A DNA stretch of 13,438 bases, taken from contig CAMKAR010000019.1 of the NCBI GenBank assembly GCA_946410535.1, positions 1-13,438 on the forward strand, in the 5' to 3' direction. The stretch is from an uncultured Bacteroidales bacterium (GTDB lineage Bacteria > Bacteroidota > Bacteroidia > Bacteroidales > F082). Shown one piece after another: positions 1 to 7,522 of this stretch (position 1 is its first letter; every line of letters begins with the position of its first letter). The notes beneath the pieces are model-generated. The model did not search any database and had not been told where the DNA came from. It saw nothing but the letters and a program-made list of their open reading frames with translations. A program made the position numbers and the translations under genes.

Positions 1-2094
1 CAATCGGGTGCTCATCAGCAACTCAGCGGGGTTGGGCGGCACAGGGCCAGAGAAGATGACATCCAAATTGGGTGTATTGGGATCGGAGTGGATGATGTCG
101 TCGACCGAATCAGTCTTACCCGACAGGTAGTTGGAGATGCCCGCCCGCGTGCCAACGCCAAACACCTTGAACAAGGTACCTTTACGGATATCCAAGTCGA
201 CGATAACCGTCTTACGGGCTGCCAAGGCGAAACTCGTGGCCAAGTTGGTGGAGACGAAAGTCTTACCCGACGACACCATGAACGACGTGAACATGATGAC
301 GTGCGCCCCGTCTTTGCGGTCTTTCATGTATTCCAAGCTCGACCTGATCAGGCGGAACGACTCCGACAGCGAGTCGCGCCCGTTCTCCTTCACCATGATG
401 GCATGGTCGGGAGTGCCACCTTGGAACGGGATGTCGCCCAAGAAAGGCACGTTCGACGACTTCTGCACGTCGACACGGTCGTGAATTGTGGTGTCCAACA
501 AGTTCTTCAGCACGAGGAAAACAACAGGGATGGCAAGGCCAATCAAGATACCGATAAGCGTCGAACGTTTCTCGTTAGGTGCAACGGGCTTGTTGTTGGG
601 ATAGGCATAGTCGATCACCTTACCCGTGGCCTCCAGCTGGGGGCTGGTCATCAGCAGCTCCTCGCGCTTGGTGAGGAGCTGGAGATACAGTTTCTCCTTG
701 ACGCCCTGCATACGTTCCACCGAGTTCAGCTCCAGCTGTGCGACAGGAACGCTCTTGATTTGCGAGTTGGCGATGTTGCGCTCACGGTTGGCGGCTTCGA
801 TACGGTCTTCCAAGCCATCCAAATTGGTCTGAAGAATCGTGATGATACTTGCGTGGATATTGGCCTGTTCAGCCAAGAGCTCTTGTGCCACAGGGTTGTT
901 GATGGTACCATCTGCCTTGTATTTCTCAATCTTAACGAGGTTGTCGTTATACTTCTTAATGATGGATGAGGCTTCTGCCGAAACATTCACCACGCCAACC
1001 GGAATCATCTGGTCGATGTTGTTTTTCGCGAAATTGAGCAGATACCGCACCATCTCGGCCTGTTGGTCAAGTTTTTTGGCTTCTTCCGTCAAAGCGGTGC
1101 TGGTGGCCACATATGCCTGTCCGAAGCTCTTCGTGTCGATGATGTTGTGGCTCTGCTTGAAGTCGACCGAAACCTCTTCGTATTCCTTGATGTCAGACAT
1201 CAGGAAATCAATACGGTCGTTGATGAATTTTTCCGTATAGTCGAGCACACGCTGTTGGTCTTCAATGGATTCCCTGTTGTAGACATCCATCAAGGCATTC
1301 AGCACGTCGGCGGCGCGCGTAGGAGATGTATCACTCACCGAGAGCCGTAAGATGGCGTTTTTGTCGTTGTCGCGTCTGACACCGATGCGCGAACGGTAGG
1401 CAGAAGCCACCGACGAAACCGAGCTATGAACGACCATGATGGAAGTGTTAGTGAAATCGGCATAACGCCAAGTGGGTTTCACTATAATCTTGCCCACGGG
1501 TGAAATCACTGTGTCGTTAAGCCTGACCTTCATCGAAGGGATGTCGCCGCCAAAATCTTCAAGCACAACATGTTCTTCATCGACGGGCTTCACCGAAAAC
1601 GAGGCATAGGCCTGTTCGTCCAAATCGGGGAATTCCACCTCCACAGGCGATTCCTTGTAAAGGTCTCTGTTACGACGTGACACCTTTGTCTTATAGGAAT
1701 ACCCCACGTTCAGGTTCAGCTGGCGCACCATATTCTCCATATTAACTTGCGACTTCATCACCATAATCTCGTTGTTGACCGTACTGATAAAAAGGCCTGG
1801 ACCCGCAATGGACGTCAAGGTCGATGAGCCACGGTACGACTCGGAGCCGCCACTGGCTGCCGTCTTGATCAGGATGGATGCCGAGCTGGAATAGATCCTT
1901 TCCTGCTTGTGCACCATGTAGTAGGCGATGATGCCACCCGCTGCGGCAAACAGCACAAACCAATGCAGGTTGTGCAGGATGAGATACACCATGTCCTTGA
2001 ACTTGAAGCCGCTGTTGGCATCCTCGTCGAAGAACGCATTGATGTCGTTGGGATTCTGGCTCTTGTTTTGGTTTTCGATATTATTCGTTGACAT
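1..2094 (-). CDS. Wzc-like polysaccharide chain-length determinant / BY-type tyrosine kinase (3' end cut by window)
   Basis: Inner-membrane polysaccharide co-polymerase fused to a bacterial tyrosine kinase, which sets chain length and works with the Wza pore. I read 698 codons in frame from the ATG at 2094 to position 1; no stop is reached. The N-terminal half is a Wzz domain with a first membrane segment near residues 44-60. A long region probably helical, with coiled-coil stretches, follows (about 280-480), then a Pro-rich PNNKPVAPNEK stretch (499-509) and a second membrane segment near 511-529, the usual Wzz layout. The cytoplasmic kinase begins with Walker A MVSSGKTFVSTNLA (606-619, Lys611), Walker A' VIVDLDIR (630-637), and the conserved GPVPPNPAELL (683-693) at the very edge. 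Walker B and any C-terminal tyrosine cluster lie outside. The Walker A loop lacks the common PGEGK form but keeps GKT. It sits 56 bases after the Wza-like gene, probably co-transcribed. The family call is secure. Confidence 0.93.
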   Translation of the reverse strand, partial: MSTNNIENQNKSQNPNDINAFFDEDANSGFKFKDMVYLILHNLHWFVLFAAAGGIIAYYMVHKQERIYSSSASILIKTAASGGSESYRGSSTLTSIAGPGLFISTVNNEIMVMKSQVNMENMVRQLNLNVGYSYKTKVSRRNRDLYKESPVEVEFPDLDEQAYASFSVKPVDEEHVVLEDFGGDIPSMKVRLNDTVISPVGKIIVKPTWRYADFTNTSIMVVHSSVSSVASAYRSRIGVRRDNDKNAILRLSVSDTSPTRAADVLNALMDVYNRESIEDQQRVLDYTEKFINDRIDFLMSDIKEYEEVSVDFKQSHNIIDTKSFGQAYVATSTALTEEAKKLDQQAEMVRYLLNFAKNNIDQMIPVGVVNVSAEASSIIKKYNDNLVKIEKYKADGTINNPVAQELLAEQANIHASIITILQTNLDGLEDRIEAANRERNIANSQIKSVPVAQLELNSVERMQGVKEKLYLQLLTKREELLMTSPQLEATGKVIDYAYPNNKPVAPNEKRSTLIGILIGLAIPVVFLVLKNLLDTTIHDRVDVQKSSNVPFLGDIPFQGGTPDHAIMVKENGRDSLSESFRLIRSSLEYMKDRKDGAHVIMFTSFMVSSGKTFVSTNLATSFALAARKTVIVDLDIRKGTLFKVFGVGTRAGISNYLSGKTDSVDDIIHSDPNTPNLDVIFSGPVPPNPAELLMSTRL

Positions 2095-2150
2095 AAATCG
2101 TTTTATTTCAATTTGTTAAGAAAGTCTTGACTTAAGCATCACCTTTGAGG

Positions 2151-2945
2151 CTAACGCTGGAATTGTTTGGACAGGCTGAGATAGAGCATGACCATCGAGG
2201 CCAACGTGGTGATTCCGGTGAAGAGGATGGTCCAGTTGGAATAGGTCTCCCTGATGAAACGGTGGGCATAGTCCTCGGTGAAGATGATGTCGTTTTGTTG
2301 GAGCAGGTAAAACTCGTCGTTGAACACCGATGTGGAGCGAGGGTCGAGGTAGTGCACCACCCGTTTGCCGTCCACCTCGCGCATCACGCCGATGCGGTCG
2401 CGGCGGGTGTAGAAGTCCAAGCCGCCAGCCATGGCCAAAGCCTCGAGGAAGGTGCAACGTTCGTTGGTGATGTTGAGCACCTTGCCGCCCGAGCTGCTCA
2501 GGAAGAACACCTTGAAGTTCATGAAACGGGCCACCACAAGCGGGTCCTTGATGTAGCCGTTGCGTTTCAGGTGGGTCGCGATGGTGTCTTGCAGTTGCAG
2601 GCGTGTCAGTCCGCCCACATGAAGCTCGCCCAAAACGGGGAACTGGATGTTGCCGTTGACGTCCACAAGATAGCCCAGGCCCTGGTTGGTGCTACCGGCT
2701 TGGCTCATGTTACCGCCCAAGGCATTGAAAGGTTTCAGCAACTCGTCTTCCTTTCCGGCATTGCTCAACACGTAAATCCTCATCTCGTCGAAGGGACTGA
2801 CGGTGGCCTCAAGCGACTCGTTGAGCGGCATGCCTTCCACAGGCATGTCCTGCAAATAGCGGACTTTCTTCGAAGTGACGCATGAACTCGCCATCACGGT
2901 CATTGCCGCCAAGGCGAAAAACAAAAATAACTTACTCTTTTTCAT
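2151..2945 (-). CDS. Wza-like polysaccharide export outer-membrane lipoprotein
   Basis: Periplasmic/outer-membrane export protein of the Poly_export/SLBB family, 264 residues, expected to form the secretion channel that works with the Wzc-like protein encoded next. A type II signal peptide is visible: KKSK, a hydrophobic core, then lipobox MASSC with Cys22 as the lipidated residue. The Poly_export domain spans about 45-140 (PFDEMRIYVLSN, then YLVDVNGNIQFPVLGELHVG at 92-111). An SLBB-type domain follows at about 144-200, and LLQQNDIIFTE (214-224) resembles the usual 'GDxIxV' strand. A C-terminal hydrophobic helix (238-257) probably crosses the outer membrane, as in Wza. It is shorter than E. 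coli Wza (about 380), as is usual in Bacteroidetes. The ATG at 2945 directly precedes the signal peptide. A promoter-like -7 box lies about 35 bases upstream, so this pair may be transcribed separately from the biosynthetic genes. Confidence 0.93.
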   Translation of the reverse strand: MKKSKLFLFFALAAMTVMASSCVTSKKVRYLQDMPVEGMPLNESLEATVSPFDEMRIYVLSNAGKEDELLKPFNALGGNMSQAGSTNQGLGYLVDVNGNIQFPVLGELHVGGLTRLQLQDTIATHLKRNGYIKDPLVVARFMNFKVFFLSSSGGKVLNITNERCTFLEALAMAGGLDFYTRRDRIGVMREVDGKRVVHYLDPRSTSVFNDEFYLLQQNDIIFTEDYAHRFIRETYSNWTILFTGITTLASMVMLYLSLSKQFQR

Positions 2946-2979
2946 CGATATACTATCTATTCTTGGTTGTAAAAGCGTG

Positions 2980-2987
2980 CAAAAATA
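2980..2987 (-). promoter_or_regulatory. Bacteroidetes-type promoter -7 box upstream of the export genes
   Basis: Read on the minus strand this is TATTTTTG, an exact match to the TAnnTTTG -7 element of Bacteroides/Prevotella primary sigma promoters. It lies in the only sizeable gap of the cluster (2946-3039), and initiation a few bases after it would leave a leader of roughly 28 bases before the Wza-like start at 2945. A matching -33 TTTG is not clear: the closest are TTTCC and TTTAC stretches upstream at imperfect spacing. I see no strong terminator or operator in the rest of the gap. Confidence 0.5.
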
Positions 2988-3039
2988 CGAATAATTTCGG
3001 AAAGGAGGTGTAAAGCGAGGCTTAAATGTAGGGATTTTA

Positions 3040-3825
3040 TCAACTTCGTCGCATCATCAGCCGTTTGACCACGTTTTTTGCCGACTGCGACAGATATTCC
3101 CAAAGCCATTCACCTCGTTGGTCCGTCCATCGCTGTGGATGCGTAGTCATCATCAAGTGTTTGGGGAAACTGCCGTTTTCAACGGCTCGTATAATGTCGT
3201 CAGTGTTATGGTAGACCAATCCTTTCCCAATCCATTCATCTTGATAGACAGGCACTTTGTCACGCAGGCTCACGTTAAACCCATCCCAACGACGACCCGT
3301 ATCTGTAAGATAAAAGACCTGGGAAAAATCAACATCGAAATACGGCTCACCAATAATGTCGTAATCGTGATAATCGAATGATTTCCAAAGCTCTTTCCCA
3401 TCAAACCTGCTTCTTGGCGCACCATGCATGCAAATGGTCTTCACGGGATAGAACTGCCTAAAGTACGCCAATTGCCTCTCAAAATGGGCAATGGCTTTTT
3501 GCGTATCGCCTTCACAAATCGACATGTCCTCGTAATGGTATCCGATTTCATGGTCCAAATTGGCAATAGCCTTGATTATCTCCGGCTTGTTGCTCTGCGG
3601 TACAACACGAAAGTAATATGAGGCTTGGATGCCCAAGGAATGCTCTATTTGTGCCGTAGCCAACGAGTTGACAGCTTTCAGATCAACATCATGACGAAGG
3701 ATGACGTATGGGAGTCTGCCCAATGTCACCTTTTGTTGACAATAAGTTTCAAAGGTGACAAAATTATAGTGGCATTCTACCAGTTTCTGAAGCAACTCCT
3801 CGTATTTCCGAAGCGTGAAATCCAT
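3040..3825 (-). CDS. Polysaccharide deacetylase-like (NodB-fold) protein with a variant metal site
   Basis: 261 residues, no signal peptide or membrane segment, so probably cytoplasmic. The CE4/NodB-fold signature is recognisable: LRHDVD at 43-48 (first catalytic motif), DHEIGYHYED at 91-100 (the second-motif region, normally HEIGNHTxxH), HGAPRSR at 134-140, and MTTHPQRW at 226-233 near the C-terminus, where the family has its last histidine. In the second motif His97 aligns with the first metal histidine, but the position four residues on, usually the second, is Met101. The metal site is therefore altered, or another residue completes it. It could deacetylate an N-acetyl sugar in the precursor or nucleotide-sugar pool, or be a divergent subfamily member with a different role. 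It starts 3 bases after the epimerase stop and is the last gene before the promoter gap. Confidence 0.75.
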   Translation of the reverse strand: MDFTLRKYEELLQKLVECHYNFVTFETYCQQKVTLGRLPYVILRHDVDLKAVNSLATAQIEHSLGIQASYYFRVVPQSNKPEIIKAIANLDHEIGYHYEDMSICEGDTQKAIAHFERQLAYFRQFYPVKTICMHGAPRSRFDGKELWKSFDYHDYDIIGEPYFDVDFSQVFYLTDTGRRWDGFNVSLRDKVPVYQDEWIGKGLVYHNTDDIIRAVENGSFPKHLMMTTHPQRWTDQRGEWLWEYLSQSAKNVVKRLMMRRS

Positions 3826-3828
3826 AAA

Positions 3829-4917
3829 CTATAAACCCTGTAGTATTTCCACAATCCTCTCAGCCGCATGTCCATCCCACAACGGCGGGATTCCACCTTT
3901 TTTCCATTGCCCTGCAAAAAGTTTATCCAATGCAGGCTTGATGGCATCAGGATTTGTCCCAATCAGCTCATTCGTGCCAATTGTACAAGTCTCGGGTCTT
4001 TCAGTATTATCGCGCAAGGTAATGCAAGGCACACCCATTACGGTGGTTTCCTCGGTGATGCCACCACTGTCAGTAATAACGGCCTTGGAGCGTTCCACCA
4101 AATAATTGAATTCCAAATAGCCCATTGGTTCCACAATGTGCAGATTAGGTGCATCAATGCCCAAATCCTTGAAGATCTTAGCCGTGCGTGGATGTATCGG
4201 GAAAACTATAGGCAAATCATATACATTGGTGACAATCTCATTCATCAACCGTTTCAATTTTTCCGCTTCATCCACGTTGGCAGGACGATGCATGGTCAAC
4301 GCAATATATTGTTGAGGTTGAAGCTCCAACTCGTCATAGACAGAAGGTTTTACAAAACGAGAGCGGTTCGCCAACAGCGTGTCAATCATCACATTGCCGA
4401 CAAAAAACAGGTTATTCTCCTCCACCCCGAAACGGCGAAGATTGGCATTGGCCACCTCCGACGTGGTGAAAAAGAAATCCGCCAAGCTGTCGGTCACCAT
4501 GCGGTTGATTTCCTCAGGCATGGTTAAGTCCCATGAGCGGATGCCCGCCTCAACATGTGCCACTTTTGTGCACAACTTCTTTGCCACAATGGAGCACGCC
4601 ATGGTGGAAGTGACATCGCCCACCACCAAGACCAAGTCCGTCGGGTGCTCCATCAGGTCTTTTTCGAAGGCCACCATGATGGCAGCAGTTTGTTCGGCTT
4701 GGGTTCCACCGCCGCAGCCCAAATTCACATCAGGCTTCGGAATATTGAGTTCTTCAAAAAAGGTCTCACTCATTTGATGGTCGTAGTGCTGACCCGTATG
4801 CACAAGACGATAATGGATATCCTTCCCCGCTTGTTCTGCCTTCTGGATGGCGTGAATCAAAGGGGCAATCTTCATGAAGTTGGGGCGTGCGCCCGCTATA
4901 AGAGTGATATGATGCAT
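3829..4917 (-). CDS. wecB: UDP-N-acetylglucosamine 2-epimerase (non-hydrolysing, WecB/MnaA type)
   Basis: Cytoplasmic enzyme interconverting UDP-GlcNAc and UDP-ManNAc, a precursor step for ManNAc- or ManNAcA-containing polysaccharides. 362 residues, close to the usual length. Family blocks are all present: GARPNFMKIAPLI (9-21), HTGQHYDHQMSETFF (40-54), VVGDVTSTMA (98-107), HVEAGIRSWD (121-130) with MPEEINR (133-139), TMHRPANVDE (208-217), FPIHPRT (239-245), and the UDP-binding block ITDSGGITEE (281-290) followed by RPET and GTN. Conserved acids and histidines used for catalysis (Asp101, Glu123, Glu136, His210) are retained. A hydrolysing NeuC-type activity is less likely given the fit to WecB. 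No UDP-ManNAc dehydrogenase (WecC) is in the window. The gene begins 5 bases after the DUF354 gene ends. Confidence 0.95.
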   Translation of the reverse strand: MHHITLIAGARPNFMKIAPLIHAIQKAEQAGKDIHYRLVHTGQHYDHQMSETFFEELNIPKPDVNLGCGGGTQAEQTAAIMVAFEKDLMEHPTDLVLVVGDVTSTMACSIVAKKLCTKVAHVEAGIRSWDLTMPEEINRMVTDSLADFFFTTSEVANANLRRFGVEENNLFFVGNVMIDTLLANRSRFVKPSVYDELELQPQQYIALTMHRPANVDEAEKLKRLMNEIVTNVYDLPIVFPIHPRTAKIFKDLGIDAPNLHIVEPMGYLEFNYLVERSKAVITDSGGITEETTVMGVPCITLRDNTERPETCTIGTNELIGTNPDAIKPALDKLFAGQWKKGGIPPLWDGHAAERIVEILQGL

Positions 4918-4922
4918 CTTAT

Positions 4923-6035
4923 TTATTTAAATCTAAATTGATAATCCGGATTCTCACGCATAATCTTTTGGCTTTCCGGGTAATTCTCAATGAACCAAGT
5001 CAGAAATTGGGCGTAATCGATTTTCTCGGAGAGCATCTTTTGGCGACGCCTCTGCCATTCTTCCTTACGATTGGGCATATCAAGAATCTCTTGCACAGTT
5101 TGGTACATCTTCTCCGCAGAGCCTTGTTCCGATGCCTTGATGCCGAATCCCAAATGATACTCATTTTCCAACTCGTTCAGATAACCAATACGCCCCACAA
5201 AATCATTATATCTAACAAAAGGCACACCCAAAACTCCAGACTCTGCCGCCATCGTCTGGCTATCGCCGATATACAATTCTGCAAATGCCATCACATGGTG
5301 CATATCCAAAGTGTTGATTTTTATGCGATACGGTTCAAATTGGGGTTCCAATTCGCGTTCTGAGGTAATATAGATGCGTCCGTATGGCTTCAAGATGTCA
5401 ATCAAATACTGAGCGATTTCCGGGTTGATACCTTTGATGCCACCATCATGGAAAGCCTTCAGATTGGAAAAACGAATCAAAAAATAAGGCGAGTTTATCG
5501 GAAAATATTTCTCAATAACCGCTCTGTCAGGTGTAAAATGGTTGGGATGCAGATAAGCTAATTCATGGTAACCTGCATATTTATAGCATTTTTTTGTCAA
5601 GAAGCCCACATCGCAACTCACAGGAGCCAAATGGCATTTCACAAAAGGACCTGCAATATACCCAAACTGAGGAACCACCGCCAAATCATCCTCACCCGTG
5701 TTGATGGAATCCTTTCGCATCAGCCAACCCACATGAGCCACCTCAACCGTTGAGCCTGTAAGCAATCCAATATCGTTTTGCCTCACGAACCGCATCATCC
5801 GCCAATCCCTAATAAAAGTATCCATTAACACACCCAATTTCGAACGGCGATGCGGTACTTTTAGGATATTGTAATATGGCAAACCCGACTCTTTGAGTAA
5901 ATCCTCTAAGATATCTTTTGTTTTGATTATGATAAAAACCTTATAGCCATCCTTCATTAAATTGGCAGCCAAATTCTTATAAAGATGAAAATGGGCTGGA
6001 TGGCTTAATTGTATCAAGATATTTTTATTTTTCAT
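4923..6035 (-). CDS. DUF354 family protein, predicted GT-B-fold sugar enzyme
   Basis: 370 residues, soluble, with no signal peptide. The start NILIQLSHPAHFHLYKNLA (5-23) is the glycine-poor N-terminal Rossmann strand typical of DUF354 proteins. These are predicted to share the GT-B/UDP-GlcNAc 2-epimerase fold and are often found beside WecB in polysaccharide loci. Other supportive blocks are GLLTGSTVEVAHVGW (90-104) and the C-terminal nucleotide-sugar-binding-like YIGDSQTMAAESGVLGVPFV (255-274), which parallels the DSGG/E loop of WecB. The reaction is not established; glycosyltransferase is the most reasonable guess, and a second epimerase-like activity is possible. Its ATG at 6035 overlaps the last 11 bases of the hexapeptide acyltransferase gene, so translation is probably coupled. 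Low G+C compared with the export genes. Confidence 0.78.
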   Translation of the reverse strand: MKNKNILIQLSHPAHFHLYKNLAANLMKDGYKVFIIIKTKDILEDLLKESGLPYYNILKVPHRRSKLGVLMDTFIRDWRMMRFVRQNDIGLLTGSTVEVAHVGWLMRKDSINTGEDDLAVVPQFGYIAGPFVKCHLAPVSCDVGFLTKKCYKYAGYHELAYLHPNHFTPDRAVIEKYFPINSPYFLIRFSNLKAFHDGGIKGINPEIAQYLIDILKPYGRIYITSERELEPQFEPYRIKINTLDMHHVMAFAELYIGDSQTMAAESGVLGVPFVRYNDFVGRIGYLNELENEYHLGFGIKASEQGSAEKMYQTVQEILDMPNRKEEWQRRRQKMLSEKIDYAQFLTWFIENYPESQKIMRENPDYQFRFK

Positions 6036-6561
6036 TGTCTTTATAAAGGAATTTCAGATTCACATCCTCTCTCACTCGCTTTTCCCTAACCAAAGCATAG
6101 TCCTCAACATCCCTGTCAACCACCATGCCAGCAGAAACAATAGCGTAATTCCCTATGGTCACACCCGGCATAACAGTGCATCTCACCGCCACCATCGAGC
6201 CTTTCTTGAACACCACTGGTTTTACACTAGCTTCAAACACAGACTTGTAACGTTCTGGCGCATTAAAATGCGTCAGCACCATCGAGTTGGCATTGATGCT
6301 CACATCGTCCATAATATAAATGAATGAAGGCGAAAGATTATCTAAAATGCAATACATTCCGATATAGACATTCTTTCCAATATGCACGCCACGCCAACGA
6401 TGCAACTGGACTCGCAACGCATTGACGGGACATACATAAGCCCATTTGGACAACAAGGTATTCAAGACTTTACGAGCCTTCTGTCTTATTGTCCGTTTTT
6501 GGTGGCCATATTGGATCTTCATTGGCTCAGGAATAACCCAATCTTCACATGACACTTTCAT
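6025..6561 (-). CDS. Hexapeptide-repeat (left-handed beta-helix) acyltransferase
   Basis: 178 residues in the sugar O-/N-acyltransferase group related to WbbJ and maltose acetyltransferase. A basic N-terminal segment (about 20-58) leads into imperfect hexapeptide coils: HIGKNVYIGMYCIL (60-73), IYIMDDVSINANSMVLTHF (81-99) and VVFKKGSMVAVRCTVMPGVTIGNYAIVSAGMVV (116-148). His98 in LTHF is placed like the catalytic histidine of the family. The ATG at 6561 is chosen over an in-frame ATG at 6624: the latter overlaps the reductase gene by 49 bases and adds 21 unrelated residues, whereas 6561 lies 14 bases after the reductase stop and follows the purine-rich AAAAAAGGGAAAC. The donor could be acetyl-CoA, but two carrier proteins and an acyl-synthesis set sit just upstream, so an acyl-ACP donor is plausible. 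Overlaps the next gene by 11 bases. Confidence 0.88.
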   Translation of the reverse strand: MKVSCEDWVIPEPMKIQYGHQKRTIRQKARKVLNTLLSKWAYVCPVNALRVQLHRWRGVHIGKNVYIGMYCILDNLSPSFIYIMDDVSINANSMVLTHFNAPERYKSVFEASVKPVVFKKGSMVAVRCTVMPGVTIGNYAIVSAGMVVDRDVEDYALVREKRVREDVNLKFLYKDNEK

Positions 6562-6575
6562 TTTGTTTCCCTTTT

Positions 6576-7310
6576 TTACAAGCTTTGACCTCCATCGACA
6601 AAAGCCGTCTGACCAGTAATCCACTTGGCTTTATCGCTCAGAAGAAACTCGACAAAGTTGATGACATCCATAGGCTCTCCTTTCCCTAACGGATTCTTGT
6701 CCCATATCTGGTTCCTGAACGACGCTTCAACCCTTTGTGCCATAGGCGTGTCAACCATACCTGGCATGACCGCGTTGATACGGATTTTCGGCGCCAACTC
6801 TTTTGCCAGCGAATAAACAAGCGCATTGATAGCACCTTTTGAGGCTGCGTAAATGGAATTGCCCGCATCGCCACGCTGGCTGACAAGTGCCGAGATAAGC
6901 ACCACACTTTCCAATGCTTTTTTGTTATGCTTTTTCAACAAAGCGCGAAGAATCTCAACGATGGAAAAGAAATTCACATTGAAAACCCTATCTACATAAG
7001 GGATGGCGAAATCCTTTATGGGCAACACCTGGGTAATCCCCGCAAAATGCACATATTTGTCAATTGTCACGCCTTTTTCATCCAACAAAGCAGTCAATGA
7101 AGGAAGTATTTGGTCACGTTGATTGACAAAGTCACAATGCCATAGGATATGATCCTCTGGCCGAGCACATTCACTCCTGACCTGTTCAAGCATCTCCAGA
7201 TTCTCGCTGGCCAAAACAAGATTCTGCGTCTGGGAAAAATGTTTGGCGCAGCAAGCGCCCATTCCAGAAGAGGCCCCAGTTATTAAGGTGTATGTCTTCT
7301 CCATGCTCAT
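6576..7310 (-). CDS. SDR-family oxidoreductase, FabG-like (3-oxoacyl carrier-protein reductase candidate)
   Basis: 244 residues, classical short-chain dehydrogenase. Visible elements are the dinucleotide-binding TGASSGMG (11-18), HFAG (88-91) in place of the usual NNAG, NVN with Asn112, Ser140 in VLISALVSQ, the YxxxK pair Tyr154/Lys158 in YAASKGA, and the C-terminal ITGQTAFVDGGQSL (231-244) typical of FabG. Catalytic Ser-Tyr-Lys is intact. FabG enzymes reduce beta-ketoacyl-ACP with NADPH to 3-hydroxyacyl-ACP, and its position beside a carrier protein and a FabH-like synthase supports that role here; reduction of a sugar intermediate is the alternative. The start at 7310 shares an ATGA overlap with the carrier protein upstream, which makes it more likely than the ATG two codons later. 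Confidence 0.88.
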   Translation of the reverse strand: MSMEKTYTLITGASSGMGACCAKHFSQTQNLVLASENLEMLEQVRSECARPEDHILWHCDFVNQRDQILPSLTALLDEKGVTIDKYVHFAGITQVLPIKDFAIPYVDRVFNVNFFSIVEILRALLKKHNKKALESVVLISALVSQRGDAGNSIYAASKGAINALVYSLAKELAPKIRINAVMPGMVDTPMAQRVEASFRNQIWDKNPLGKGEPMDVINFVEFLLSDKAKWITGQTAFVDGGQSL

Positions 7311-7522
7311 TGTCGCGACATCACCTCTTTACAGAACTCACCTATGGACTTGAAGTTCTCCAAGTCCTGATAAGTCATGGCCGTATGATACGTCGAGTCC
7401 AACAATGCCAACACCGAAAGCCGTGTAAAGGAATCCCAACCATCATAGTCGGCAAATCTTTTTTCCGTATCTACCGAATCCTCTTCCAATAGGTCGGCGA
7501 TTTGTTTCAACAATTCTTCCAT
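7307..7522 (-). CDS. Small acyl carrier protein-like protein (second of two)
   Basis: 71 residues, acidic, helical in character. The phosphopantetheine attachment site is recognisable as GWDSFTRLSVLALLD (28-42), with Ser31 following Asp30; most fatty-acid ACPs have DSL here. The segment before it (RFADYDGWDS) resembles the loop of peptidyl/aryl carrier domains more than that of FabD-type ACP. It starts the base after the ketoacyl-synthase stop and overlaps the reductase by 4 bases (ATGA), so it most likely carries the substrate shuttled between these two. It differs strongly in sequence from the other carrier protein at 8587-8817, so the two are not a recent duplication. Its loading enzyme (a phosphopantetheinyl transferase) is not in the window. 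Confidence 0.83.
   Translation of the reverse strand: MEELLKQIADLLEEDSVDTEKRFADYDGWDSFTRLSVLALLDSTYHTAMTYQDLENFKSIGEFCKEVMSRQ

Noticed and set aside
88..969. Long open frame on the plus strand (293 codons)
   Set aside because: It lies antisense to the Wzc-like gene, whose minus-strand translation shows clear Wzz and kinase motifs; the plus-strand product has no recognisable domain.
2095..2150. Possible hairpin AAGTC-AA-GACTT in the Wza/Wzc gap as a terminator
   Set aside because: Stem of only five AT-rich pairs with a two-base loop and no U-run; more likely chance sequence in an AT-rich spacer, with the two genes co-transcribed.
2145..2885. Plus-strand open frame of 246 codons opposite the Wza-like gene
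   Set aside because: His/Val-rich product without domain features, and an exact shadow of a gene with lipobox and Poly_export motifs; high G+C explains the long open frame.
2988..3039. Possible terminator after the deacetylase-like gene (AAGC-CTC-GCTT)
   Set aside because: Four-base stem without a clear T-tract on the transcribed side; too weak to call.
6562..6624. Upstream in-frame start for the hexapeptide acyltransferase
   Set aside because: It would overlap the reductase by 49 bases and add 21 residues unlike the family; the ATG at 6561 is better placed.
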